A stretch of DNA of 64,000 bases, taken from Pseudonocardia sp. (GTDB lineage Bacteria > Actinomycetota > Actinomycetes > Mycobacteriales > Pseudonocardiaceae). Positions 45,262-53,799 of the stretch are shown here, piece by piece. Location: positions 31,094 to 95,093 of the forward strand of contig JAFASX010000144.1 in the NCBI GenBank assembly GCA_019244295.1. The letters are read 5' to 3'. Every line of letters begins with the position of its first letter. Position 1 is the stretch's first letter. The notes below the pieces were generated by a model. The model worked only from the letters and a program-made list of their open reading frames with translations. It did no database searches and was not told the origin of the DNA. The position numbers were made by a program, and so were the translations under genes.

Positions 45262-46705
45262 CCCAAAGGGATTTCTCCACACCAAGCGGCAGACTCCGCC
45301 GCGACGGCCAGTCGACCTACGGCTGCGGGACTGGAACGAAGTCTACGAAGATTTCCCACCAGAAGCGCTGGAGGCGCAAGCCGGTCGGTGCATGGATTGT
45401 GGGATCCCGTTCTGCCTTCAGGGTTGCCCCCTGGGCAACCTCATTCCAGAGTGGAACACCCTGGTCTGGCGGCAGGACTGGGTGGATGCCGCCGAGCGTC
45501 TGCATGCCACGAACAACTTCCCGGAGTTCACCGGCACGCTGTGCCCGGCCCCGTGCGAGACGGCATGCGTGCTAGGGATCAACGACGACCCGGTGACGAT
45601 CAAGCAGGTGGAGGTCGGAATCATCGACCGGGCCTGGGAGGAGGGCTGGGTTCGGCCGTTGCCACCTGAGGTCCGAACCGGCAGGAAGGTGGCGGTGGTC
45701 GGTTCCGGCCCGGCCGGGCTGGCCGCCGCTCAGCAGCTGACCCGGGTCGGGCACGATGTGGTGGTCTTCGAGCGGGCCGACCGGATCGGTGGATTGCTGC
45801 GCTACGGCATCCCGGAGTTCAAGATGATTAAATACCGGCTGGACCGGCGGCTGGACCAGATGCGAGCCGAGGGTACCGAGTTCCGCGCAGGCGTTGACGT
45901 CGGGGTGGACATCACCGCCGAGGAGCTGCGGGCCGACTTCGACGCGATCGTGCTCGCCGGGGGCGCTACCGCGTGGCGCGAGCTACCGGTGCCCGGCCAC
46001 AACCTGGCCGGCATCTACCAGGCCATGGAGTATCTGCCACTGGCGAACCGGGTACAGGAGGGCGATCTAGCGGTCTCCCCGATCGATGCCCACGGCAAAC
46101 ACGTCGTGATCATCGGCGGCGGTGACACCGGCGCGGACTGCCTGGGCACCGCACACCGGCAAGGCGCTATCTCGGTAACCCAGCTGGAGATCCTGCCGAT
46201 TCCGCCCGCGCAGCGCGCGCTGACGCAGCCTTGGCCGACTTATCCGGCGATTTATCGAGTGTCCTCAGCGCATGAAGAGGGCGGTGAGCGGCTGTTTTCG
46301 GTGAGCACGAGTGAGTTCCTGGGTCATGCTGACGGGACGGTCCGAGCGCTGCGGCTGACCAAGGTGAACTTCGAGAACGGCAAGTTCGTGCCGGTACCGG
46401 ACGACGAAAGGGAACTGCCGTGTGATCTGGTTTTGCTGGCAATGGGCTTTGTCGGCCCGGAGAAAAGCAAGTTGCTCGGAGAGCTAGGGGTCGAGTACGA
46501 CGCTCGTGGCAACGTCGCCAGAGACGACACTTTCATGACTAATGTCCCTGGCGTGTTCTCCGCCGGAGACATTGGCCGAGGCCAGTCATTGATCGTATGG
46601 GCGATCGCCGAAGGCCGCGCCGCCGCCGCCAAGGTCGACCGCTACCTGACCGGCCGGGAAGTACTGCCCTCCCCCATCACGCCGACAGATCGAGCACTGA
46701 CGTAA
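45254..46705 (+). CDS. gltD: Glutamate synthase small subunit
   Basis: The 483-residue protein has N-terminal Cys clusters for [4Fe-4S] centres ([35 protein letters not shown]). An FAD Rossmann motif ([20 protein letters not shown]), a glycine-rich NADPH motif ([20 protein letters not shown]) and a C-terminal FAD motif ([20 protein letters not shown]) follow. It feeds electrons from NADPH to GltB. The start ATG overlaps the gltB end (ATGGCTGA), so translation is coupled. Confidence 0.97.
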   Translation: MADPKGFLHTKRQTPPRRPVDLRLRDWNEVYEDFPPEALEAQAGRCMDCGIPFCLQGCPLGNLIPEWNTLVWRQDWVDAAERLHATNNFPEFTGTLCPAPCETACVLGINDDPVTIKQVEVGIIDRAWEEGWVRPLPPEVRTGRKVAVVGSGPAGLAAAQQLTRVGHDVVVFERADRIGGLLRYGIPEFKMIKYRLDRRLDQMRAEGTEFRAGVDVGVDITAEELRADFDAIVLAGGATAWRELPVPGHNLAGIYQAMEYLPLANRVQEGDLAVSPIDAHGKHVVIIGGGDTGADCLGTAHRQGAISVTQLEILPIPPAQRALTQPWPTYPAIYRVSSAHEEGGERLFSVSTSEFLGHADGTVRALRLTKVNFENGKFVPVPDDERELPCDLVLLAMGFVGPEKSKLLGELGVEYDARGNVARDDTFMTNVPGVFSAGDIGRGQSLIVWAIAEGRAAAAKVDRYLTGREVLPSPITPTDRALT

Positions 46706-47116
46706 TCGCTGTCTTCGTTCGCGACGCCGCCCAAGTCGACGGTCTCAACATTGAGACGCGATCCGGGCCGTGATCTCGGGACGACGCAGCGGGGCACGGG
46801 TCGGTAGCGATCGACCAGGTGGCCGGGAGCCACGAAGAGTGGCTACTGGACGCGCCGGTTGAGCGGTTCGTTGTCCACCACAAGCGAAAGGTTGCGGGCT
46901 GGGGGCGACGGATCGACCAAGGCCATAGCCCGTTTTCGCAAAGTGGTCAGTGTGCGTTTGCCTCCGCGCCCTGCAAGACCTCGTTGAGCAACGCCCGAGC
47001 CTCGTCGATCTCGGCCTGGGGGCCGGCGCCCTGGGTGGCGTCCATCGAGTCAAAGCAAGTCGACGATCCAGCGGCCGAACCCAACACAAGACCCTGGCCG
47101 AGCAGGGCCGCTCACG
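46706..47116. other. Intergenic region after gltD
   Basis: No convincing gene was found in these 410 bases. A small hairpin, GTCTCAA-CA-TTGAGAC at 46742-46757, lies 36 bases behind gltD and could be a weak terminator, although no U-run follows. On the minus strand a short frame with QAEIDEARALLNEVLQGAEA, ending near 46970, looks protein-like but is only about 50 codons long and has no clear start; it may be a remnant. Confidence 0.45.
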
Positions 47117-47308
47117 TCAGTGAACGACGTGGCTGAAATCTCCAGGGCCGTGGTCGTGGTGCTCGTGGTCGTGGTGCTCGTGGTCGTGGTGGTGCTCGTG
47201 GTCCTCGTGCTCGTGGTGATGGTGCTCGTCGGATCCAGCGAGGCCGGCGGCACCGGCGGCAGGCCTTGGAGCAAGCGCGGTGGCCGCTGCCCAACAGTTA
47301 TCCACCAT
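47117..47308 (-). CDS. His-rich mini-protein (possible metal-binding peptide)
   Basis: The 63-residue frame starts MVDNCWAAATALAPRPAAGA. It then has a run of about 27 residues made almost only of His, Asp and Glu (starting DEHHHHEHEDHEHHHDHEHH), and ends GPGDFSHVVH. Such tracts bind Ni, Co, Zn or Cu in HypB, UreE and metal carriers. There is no strong ribosome site and no metal transporter next to it. It may be a real metal-buffering peptide or a slipped-repeat frame. Confidence 0.4.
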   Translation of the reverse strand: MVDNCWAAATALAPRPAAGAAGLAGSDEHHHHEHEDHEHHHDHEHHDHEHHDHGPGDFSHVVH

Positions 47309-47455
47309 TCGCCACTTTGACAGCTACCTCGAGTAAAACCGTTCCTAGCGGACGGGCCGAAGGCATAGAAGACCGCCGCTCAGGGCGCTAACCACTGGTT
47401 CCGGCGCGCCGGCTCGGTCAGGCTGAGTGTCGGCACGAACGCGAGGTGGGGCGCG

Positions 47456-48040
47456 ATGCGGGCGGCGGGACAAAAGTCCCATCGGAAACGGTGGTGGTTG
47501 CTCTCGTGGCTGGTCGCTACCCTCTTGCTCGGCGCTGAGCTGGTGTTTACTCGTGATCGGATCGCTCAGGACGTCGAGGTGCTACGCGAGGCTGGACGCG
47601 CTGGGACCGCCCAGCCGACCGTAACCGAACAACTGCCAACCCTGGTGGCTCCAGCCGCGCCATCAGCAGGCACCGTGATAGCGGTCAGCCTGCGAGCGGT
47701 GGACACCTGTGACCCTGGACAGACCTGCCAGCTTCGGCTGCAGGTGTTGCTGCGCCCGCTGCCAACGCCCCAGATACTCGCCTGGAGCTACCAGATCATC
47801 AACCGGTGTACCGGGGCAGCGGTCTGGGTGCCTGGCGGCTCGATCGTCCTCGAGTCGAACGCCGACCGATTCGACGCGGTGCGGGCGGTTCCGTTACCGC
47901 CGGAGCAGGCCTTGGGAGTGTTCGCGGTGACCGCCAACCCTGCAGTCGCGGCCAGTCCAACACCATTGCGGGCGCCGGTGAACGGGTCGTGCGACCCGGC
48001 TAGGCCGGTGCCGCTCCCAGCCGCTGAAGGGGGTGGGTGA
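47456..48040 (+). CDS. Single-TM hypothetical protein preceding the RodA/FtsW-PBP fusion
   Basis: The 194-residue protein has a basic N-terminus, one membrane helix (WWLLSWLVATLLLGAELVF) and an outer domain of about 150 residues. Two Cys pairs are present (DTCDPGQTCQLRL and later INRCTG / SCDPAR), so disulfides are possible. A GAGGTGGGG ribosome site lies before the ATG. The stop is three bases before the start of the large fusion gene, so the two are co-translated. No family was recognised. It may be a regulatory partner of the polymerase, as FtsB/DivIC-like or MreC/D proteins are for other enzymes; this is inference from position. Confidence 0.7.
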   Translation: MRAAGQKSHRKRWWLLSWLVATLLLGAELVFTRDRIAQDVEVLREAGRAGTAQPTVTEQLPTLVAPAAPSAGTVIAVSLRAVDTCDPGQTCQLRLQVLLRPLPTPQILAWSYQIINRCTGAAVWVPGGSIVLESNADRFDAVRAVPLPPEQALGVFAVTANPAVAASPTPLRAPVNGSCDPARPVPLPAAEGGG

Positions 48041-48043
48041 CCG

Positions 48044-50992
48044 ATGCTTCTGCTCGAACGCGGCATGGCGCGACGTCGGAGGCGGGCGCAAACCATCCAA
48101 CAAGCCGACCCACAGGACACCCTGGGGATCACGTTCGATGTGGCCGCCGTAATCGCCACGATCGTGCTGGTAAGCCTTGGCTTGGCCAACCTCGTGGCGG
48201 TGGACGGTGCGGTCGCGGCACTGCGCCAGGCCGCGATCGCGGCGGCTGGGTTGGCGGCGCTGGCCTGGCTTCGGCGTCAACCGCTGCGGCTGCTTGAGCT
48301 GCTTGGCTGGGCGGCCTACGGCTGTTCGGTGCTCGCGCTCGCGGTGGTGCTGGTCGCGGGTAGCTCGGCCAACGGAGCTACCCGCTGGATCGGGGCGGGC
48401 GCGCTCACCTTTCAGCCTTCCGAACTTGCCAAAATGGGTCTGTTGCTCGGGCTGGCCTCGGTACTGGGCAGCGCGGAACGCGACAGCTGGCGCCTGGCCG
48501 CCGGCCTGGGGCTGACGGTCCTTCCGGCGCTGCTGACGTTGATGCAGCCCGATCTCAGCACCACCGCGCTACTGGTCATCCTGGCGGCCGCGATGCTCGT
48601 GCTCAGCCGGATTCCGGGCCGTTTCCTGCTGCCGCTGATGGGCGTGGCGCTGGCCGCGGCGCCACTCGCGATCGGGTTGCTTCGCCCATATCAGGTGGAG
48701 CGGATGGGCAGTTTCCTCGCCGGTGCACAGCAGTCGCCGGCCGGGCCGGGTTGGGCGGTGCACCAGGCGCAGATCGCGATCGGTTCGGCGGCTCTGGTTG
48801 GCCGCTCGAGTGGGCAACTCACTGACCTACTGGCCCAGTATCTGCCCGAGCGGGACACCGACCTTGCCTTGGCCAGCGTGATTGAACAATACGGCCTGTT
48901 AACCAGTGGGCTAGCCGTGCTCGCCGCGATGACGTTGGTGTGGCGGCTGACCTTGATCGGGCGGGCTTCACGAACACCTCAGGGCGCGCTGACTGGCACC
49001 GGTCTCGCGGTGCTTTTCGGCACCGAGGTGGTTGTCTCGATCGGTGGCAACCTGGGTCTGCTTCCGCTAGCCGGTGTGCCGTTCCCGCTGCTGAGCTATG
49101 GGGGCACCGCGTTGCTGGTGCACCTGGCCGCGCTAGGGACGGTGTTGGGAGTGCGCCGCGACGGTGCCCGCCGCCGGCTGTGGCGCCCGCCGTGGGGCAG
49201 ACGTATCCGACCCCAGTTGGCGCGAACCGCCGCGCTCGGGATGACCGTTGCGCTGACCGCGTTTGGCACTTACGGCTGGAACCTCCAGCGCACCCGCGGC
49301 CCGGAGCTGACCATCGCCGGGCAGGACCAGATGACCCGGTGCATCAGGCTGCCGGCCAGCCGAGGGCAAATCACCGATCGGCACGGCGTCGTGCTGGCCA
49401 CCAGCAACACCGACAGCCAGCGACCGACTCAGCAGGTTTTGACGGTGCCAGCCCTGGTGCGGTCCCACCCTGGCGCAACAGAGACTCTGGCCAACCTGGT
49501 CGGCCGACCCGCTGACGAGCTGCGCGCGCAACTCGCCTCCGCGCCCGCCACCACGCTCGAGCTGCGGGTCGCGGAGGCGGTTCCGGCACAGGTCGCGGAC
49601 TCGGTGGCCGCCGCCCAGCTGGAGGGCGTGCTCCTCGTGCCGGCGCCAAGAAGGATCTACCCGAGTGGAGCGCTGCTCGGCCCGCTACTCGGGTTTGCCG
49701 GTGTGGCCACACCTACCGAGATGGAGCGTGACCCTGATCTGCCGCTCGGCGAGATCGTGGGCCGCTCCGGACTCGAACGGCAGTACGACTCAGTACTGCG
49801 CGGGATCGACGGCGCGCAGTGCGTGTATGTCACTCCGCTTGGGGTTCCCGTGGCGGTCGGGCCCCGGCGAGAGCCAGTCCCCGGTGCCGACGTGCGGCTA
49901 TCCCTCGACCTCGGGCTACAGCGTCAACTGACCGACGGGCTGGTGACAGCGCTGCGCGCGCAATCGAACCCGCGCGCCGTGGCGGCCGCCGTCGCGATGG
50001 ATCCGCGCACCGGGCAAGTCCTAGCGCTGGCCAGCGCACCGGCCTACGACAACAACATCTACGGGCCACCAGTGGACATGGCCGCCGTCAACGCCGAATC
50101 GGATAAGCCGGGCGACCCAATGCTGGAGCACGCATCTCAAGCGGCGGTGCCCCCGGGGTCCACCTTCAAACTCGTGATCGCCGCGTCCGACGTGGTGCAT
50201 CGAGCCATCCCTCCCGAGCGGGTGATCCCGACCGGAGGGAGCTACACCCTGGGCGGACATGTTTTCCATAACTGGGGTTCCTTAGGACCGATGAATCTTC
50301 CGCAGTCCATCGCCTGGTCGAACGACGTTTACTTCTACCAGCTGGCCACCGCGCTAGGTCCGGATAGGATAATCGACACGGCTCGGGCACTCGGCGTCGG
50401 ATCGGCCACCGGCATCGATCTACCGGCTGAGTCGCCGGGCTATCTCGGCTCCCCGGAATCGGTACAAGCCCAAGGTGATACGTGGTACGGCGGGTCCACC
50501 GTCATTCTCGGCATCGGGCAGGGCTACCTTCAGGTCACCCCGCTGCAGGACGCCCGATGGACCGGCGCGGTCAGCACCGGGACACTGGTTACTCCCCGGC
50601 TGGCGCTGGCCACCGGAACGGCACGCTCCGGTTATGTGGCACTGCCAGCATCGCCCGCCTCTCCGGTGCCCTTCGCCGCGGCCCTCGGCCCGGTGCGCGA
50701 CGGAATGCGCGCGGCGGTGACCGGCGGTACCGCCACCAGCCTCGCGGCGCTGCCGGTACCGGCGGCGGCCAAGACCGGGACCGCAGAGGACGGCAGCCTG
50801 CCCAACGGACAATACGACAACTGGATGACGGCGGTCGTCCCGGCGAACGCGCCCGAACTAGTGGTGACTACTCTGGTGCAAGGGCCGGGTGGCGGGGCCA
50901 ACAGCGCCACCTTGGTCGCCCAAAGCGGACTGCGCTACTACCTTGATCATCGAGCTGATGTGCTGAAGACGGGGCCCACGGTGGCTTCCTAG
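48044..50992 (+). CDS. RodA/FtsW glycosyltransferase fused to a class B penicillin-binding protein
   Basis: This 982-residue protein joins the two halves of a peptidoglycan synthase. Residues about 30-375 are a SEDS protein with about 10 helices (TRWIGAGALTFQPSELAKMG, YLPERDTDLALASVIEQYG with the conserved Glu/Asp region, PFPLLSYGGTALLVHLAA). A basic linker and a further membrane helix (about 393-410) follow. Residues about 435-980 are the PBP with the dimerisation-like N-part and a transpeptidase: SxxK as STFK (706-709), SxD as SND (759-761) and KTG (910-912). All catalytic motifs are intact. RodA polymerises glycan and the PBP cross-links it; normally they are separate proteins. Confidence 0.92.
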   Translation: MLLLERGMARRRRRAQTIQQADPQDTLGITFDVAAVIATIVLVSLGLANLVAVDGAVAALRQAAIAAAGLAALAWLRRQPLRLLELLGWAAYGCSVLALAVVLVAGSSANGATRWIGAGALTFQPSELAKMGLLLGLASVLGSAERDSWRLAAGLGLTVLPALLTLMQPDLSTTALLVILAAAMLVLSRIPGRFLLPLMGVALAAAPLAIGLLRPYQVERMGSFLAGAQQSPAGPGWAVHQAQIAIGSAALVGRSSGQLTDLLAQYLPERDTDLALASVIEQYGLLTSGLAVLAAMTLVWRLTLIGRASRTPQGALTGTGLAVLFGTEVVVSIGGNLGLLPLAGVPFPLLSYGGTALLVHLAALGTVLGVRRDGARRRLWRPPWGRRIRPQLARTAALGMTVALTAFGTYGWNLQRTRGPELTIAGQDQMTRCIRLPASRGQITDRHGVVLATSNTDSQRPTQQVLTVPALVRSHPGATETLANLVGRPADELRAQLASAPATTLELRVAEAVPAQVADSVAAAQLEGVLLVPAPRRIYPSGALLGPLLGFAGVATPTEMERDPDLPLGEIVGRSGLERQYDSVLRGIDGAQCVYVTPLGVPVAVGPRREPVPGADVRLSLDLGLQRQLTDGLVTALRAQSNPRAVAAAVAMDPRTGQVLALASAPAYDNNIYGPPVDMAAVNAESDKPGDPMLEHASQAAVPPGSTFKLVIAASDVVHRAIPPERVIPTGGSYTLGGHVFHNWGSLGPMNLPQSIAWSNDVYFYQLATALGPDRIIDTARALGVGSATGIDLPAESPGYLGSPESVQAQGDTWYGGSTVILGIGQGYLQVTPLQDARWTGAVSTGTLVTPRLALATGTARSGYVALPASPASPVPFAAALGPVRDGMRAAVTGGTATSLAALPVPAAAKTGTAEDGSLPNGQYDNWMTAVVPANAPELVVTTLVQGPGGGANSATLVAQSGLRYYLDHRADVLKTGPTVAS

Positions 50993-51018
50993 CAGTCCAG
51001 CCGGAGTGGTCTTCGCAG

Positions 51019-52014
51019 TCAGTACCGAGCGTATGCCTCGGTCAGTCCAGGGCTGCGCAGGGCACGAGCGGCACCCTCAGCGACACACGTCAACGGGTTG
51101 CCCGCCATCTTGACCGGAAACCCGAACGCTCGTTCCAGCGCGTCTCGGAAGCCGAGGGTGAGCGAGCCGCCGCCAAAGAGCAGCACTCCGTCGGCCATCA
51201 CGTCCTCACAGGTCTCGGGCGGAAGATCGTCCAGACAGGCCGCTAATGTCTGGATGATCGACTCGGTGATCGGCTCAACCACCTTGACGATCTCGTCCAG
51301 AGGTATCGTCGAGACCCGCGGGCGACCGGTGGCAGCGTCCCTGCCCTGCACAGTCAAGCTGGCGGAGGCTTCCACACCAGCTCGGATCTTCACCTGTTCC
51401 GCGCGCTGCTCACCAACCACCAGCTGGTGCTCCTCTCGGAGATAGCGATGGATGGCCAAGGTCATTTCATCGCCAGCCACTCGACACGACCGAGCGGCTA
51501 GTACTCCGCCGTAGCAGAAGGCGGTTACCTCACCGGTACCACCGCCGATATCGACCACCATATGCACCCGCCGCTCCAGCGGATCGATTCCGCACCCGAT
51601 CGCGCCGGCGATCGGTTCGTCGAGGGTGGTCACCCGCTTGATACCGGCTTCCTCGGCTGCCTCCTGCAGCGCGCGGCGTTCCAGCGCCGTGGCCCCGGTC
51701 GGTGACCCGATCACCACATGTGCCTTGGCGGCCCACCATGGGCTCGGAACCAATCGCCGAATAATGGCGCGTAGATAGGACCGGGCGGTATACAGGTCAG
51801 TGATCACGCCGTCCTGCAACGGCCGCAAGGCGATCGTGTCGGGAGGAACTCGCCCGAGCAGCTCGGAAGCCTCGGTGCCGACCGCGACGACCTCGACACC
51901 CCGCCGGCCACGGTCACGGAGCAACATCACGGACGGCTCGTCAAGCACCAGCCCCTCATCACAGTTACATACGACCGTGTTCGCGGTACCCAGATCCACG
52001 CCTAGCTCGATCAC
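51019..52014 (-). CDS. MreB-like bacterial actin
   Basis: The product of about 331 residues has the actin-fold ATP-site motifs: phosphate 1 ELGVDLGTANTVV, phosphate 2 HMVVDIGGGTGEVTAF and adenosine GVLLFGGGSLTLGFRDAL. AHVVIGSPTGATALERRALQ and AAEEAGIKRVTTLDEPIAGAIG are MreB-typical. The GTG at 52014 has GAGAGGGGAAG upstream; the frame is open to 52089, but the start chosen fits the family. MreB filaments direct lateral wall synthesis in rods and, in streptomycetes, spore wall formation. Polar-growing actinomycetes often lack it. It converges on the RodA-PBP fusion gene. Confidence 0.88.
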   Translation of the reverse strand: MIELGVDLGTANTVVCNCDEGLVLDEPSVMLLRDRGRRGVEVVAVGTEASELLGRVPPDTIALRPLQDGVITDLYTARSYLRAIIRRLVPSPWWAAKAHVVIGSPTGATALERRALQEAAEEAGIKRVTTLDEPIAGAIGCGIDPLERRVHMVVDIGGGTGEVTAFCYGGVLAARSCRVAGDEMTLAIHRYLREEHQLVVGEQRAEQVKIRAGVEASASLTVQGRDAATGRPRVSTIPLDEIVKVVEPITESIIQTLAACLDDLPPETCEDVMADGVLLFGGGSLTLGFRDALERAFGFPVKMAGNPLTCVAEGAARALRSPGLTEAYARY

Positions 52015-52176
52015 GGGTCTTCCCCTCTCGACGGTCCCGCAACCAAGTCTGGCCGGCCTATCGTGGCCGTTCAAGAGCCGCAGCCGCATCGTGATCGGAG
52101 TTTACCGCTTGACGACCCCGCGGCAACCGCCCGACGACGTGCCCACATCCCGCGCCTATTTGTTACTATCGCCCAG

Positions 52177-52288
52177 GGCCCGAAGGGGCCTAGACTACAG
52201 TGCTCAAAGAGCCCGCCACTTGTCGCTGGGGAGCGGACGAGTGGTTACCAGCCAGGGTCGCCGTCTCGGGGACGGCGACCCTGGTTTT
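52177..52288 (+). ncRNA. Candidate structured small RNA
   Basis: Plus-strand bases read an extended -10 promoter TGTTACTAT (52161-52169). Three hairpins follow: GGCCC-GAAG-GGGCC (52177-52190), CCACTTGTCGCT-GGGG-AGC with a bulge and GACGAGTGG (52216-52244, one G-U pair), and a 14-pair terminator hairpin ending in TTTT (52252-52288). No plus-strand gene lies between the promoter and the terminator. A transcript of about 110 bases is predicted. No -35 box is visible, and the minus-strand hairpin could instead serve nlpC. The RNA family was not recognised. Confidence 0.45.
52252..52288 (+). terminator. Intrinsic terminator
   Basis: CCAGGGTCGCCGTC (52252-52265), loop TCGGG, then the exact complement GACGGCGACCCTGG (52271-52284) and TTTT. 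The stem has 14 perfect G/C-rich pairs. It lies 5 bases beyond the stop of the minus-strand NlpC/P60 gene, for which it may also act as a terminator without a U-run. Confidence 0.8.
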
Positions 52289-52292
52289 GTGT

Positions 52293-53261
52293 CTACTGGA
52301 TCATGGCGGGCCGTTCAATCCGGCGCGCGTTGTGAAACGGCGTGTAGGCCATGCTCGAAATCTTTACGGGTTGCCCCGGCTCGCTGGCGTTGAGCACCTT
52401 GTTGTCGCCGACGTAGATCCCGACATGGCTCACCGGGGTGTAGAAAAACACGAGATCGCCTGGCCGCAGCTGGTCGCGGGACACAGGGGTACCGACGAGC
52501 GACTGGGCCTCAGCGACGCGCGGCAACGGGATGCCAACCTGTCTGTACGCCCACTGCACTAATCCGGAGCAGTCGAACGCCGATGGACCGGCGGCACCCC
52601 ACACGTACGGCGTGCCCCTTTTACTCATCGCGGCGGCCAACGCGGCTACTCGCACCGCGCTACCCGGTAGCGCCAGCAACGCGTCCTGAGCCGCTGGCGC
52701 TGGGACGCTCGCCGCCGAGGCCTGCGCCAGCTCGGCGGCCCGAGTCATGTCGACTGAGCGAGCTAGCGCGGCGATTTGCATTGCGTCTGTTCGGTGAGCG
52801 TCCTCGGCCAGCACGGTTGGGGCGGCGAGCGCCACCGCAGGCCCGGTGAACACCGCCGGCTGCGGCTCTGGCACCGTGATCAGCTCGGTACTCGCCGCAT
52901 TGGCATGCACAGCATCCCGCTTGATCGGCTGAGCCGGCTGGGTAACCGACGGGTCGGCGGCCGCAGCCACCCCGAACGCACCGGTAGCCGCCGAGCTGAC
53001 ACCGACCGCTGAGACGGCCAGACGGGCTAACGTCGACCGCCGTCCCGTCGGGGAGCGCGGAACAGGGATCCGCACGGGGATGCGCGGAGCGGTTTCAGCG
53101 CGCTCAGCGAACGCGCGATGCCGGCTCAGCCCGTTTCCACTCCGCGGAGAGCTCTGGCCACCCGGACACCCGAGCCGCTCCATCAACTCGCTTACCGGCC
53201 GGAGCGCGGCACTACTCGCAGACTGGCAAAACACGCGGTGCCGTGGACGTTGTCCACCCAT
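52293..53261 (-). CDS. Exported NlpC/P60 peptidoglycan hydrolase
   Basis: The 322-residue protein ends in an NlpC/P60 domain (about 215-320). The catalytic Cys is in YVWGAAGPSAFDCSGLVQWA and the His in FFYTPVSHVGIYVGDNKV; the third residue is probably the later Asn or His. An Ala-rich membrane/signal segment with ARLAVSAVGVSSAATGAFGV lies at about residues 78-105, behind a cytoplasmic-looking extension. The start at 53261 has GAGGT upstream; an ATG at 53183 would shorten the extension. Such enzymes cut peptide bonds of the cell wall, often D-Glu-mDap. With the RodA-PBP and MreB genes it forms a wall-remodelling cluster. Confidence 0.88.
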   Translation of the reverse strand: MGGQRPRHRVFCQSASSAALRPVSELMERLGCPGGQSSPRSGNGLSRHRAFAERAETAPRIPVRIPVPRSPTGRRSTLARLAVSAVGVSSAATGAFGVAAAADPSVTQPAQPIKRDAVHANAASTELITVPEPQPAVFTGPAVALAAPTVLAEDAHRTDAMQIAALARSVDMTRAAELAQASAASVPAPAAQDALLALPGSAVRVAALAAAMSKRGTPYVWGAAGPSAFDCSGLVQWAYRQVGIPLPRVAEAQSLVGTPVSRDQLRPGDLVFFYTPVSHVGIYVGDNKVLNASEPGQPVKISSMAYTPFHNARRIERPAMIQ

Positions 53262-53790
53262 TGTTGTACCTCAGCGTCCGCGCGAGCGTGCCCTGGGGAG
53301 CTGGGCGTCTCGCTCCCACCTATGTGCCTTCGGACAGCGCCCGGGGGAAAGCCGGCGGGTGGGAGGACGGGCCGGCCAGGCGCGCCAGCCGACGGGGCAT
53401 CGGCCAGCACGGCGACCGTAACCAAGCCGTAAACGCCTTGTCGCGCTCGGAGCGGCAACCGGTCGATCTGACTCGACAACTGACCGGATTCCTTCGAGTA
53501 TCAGGCGGATGAGATTCGGACAATCGGCGGGCGACAGCTGCGCGTCGACAAACGGGCGGCTGGAGTTTTTGTCAGGCGCGGTTCAACCACCGCAAACGCA
53601 GAACTGCTTGGGCCGCATGCGTCTAAAACAGAGCAATGTCAACATCGTTATCCCCCCTGGGAATGGGTCATCCGGATCCGGAGATATCCCGGGTGCGGCA
53701 GAATCATGCACCACACGATCGAGCTCGCCGTCAGCGGCCCCTCCAGTCGCTCGGTCCCCGGCGGCTCACAAGAACCACGCGGGTGTGATA
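53262..53790. other. Intergenic region upstream of nlpC and of the broken transporter
   Basis: About 530 bases without a supported gene. The first part must carry the nlpC promoter. I looked for a cyclic-di-AMP (ydaO-type) riboswitch, common before actinobacterial wall hydrolases, and did not find the conserved core. The second half, nearer the transporter, is less G/C-rich and has no feature I can name. Confidence 0.4.
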
Positions 53791-53799
53791 GCCGGCCAG

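Noticed and set aside
46742..46757. Strong intrinsic terminator after gltD
   Set aside because: The stem is only seven pairs and lacks a U-run; kept only as a weak possibility in the intergenic note.
53262..53508. Cyclic-di-AMP riboswitch before nlpC
   Set aside because: The conserved purine-rich core segments of the ydaO class could not be found on the minus strand.
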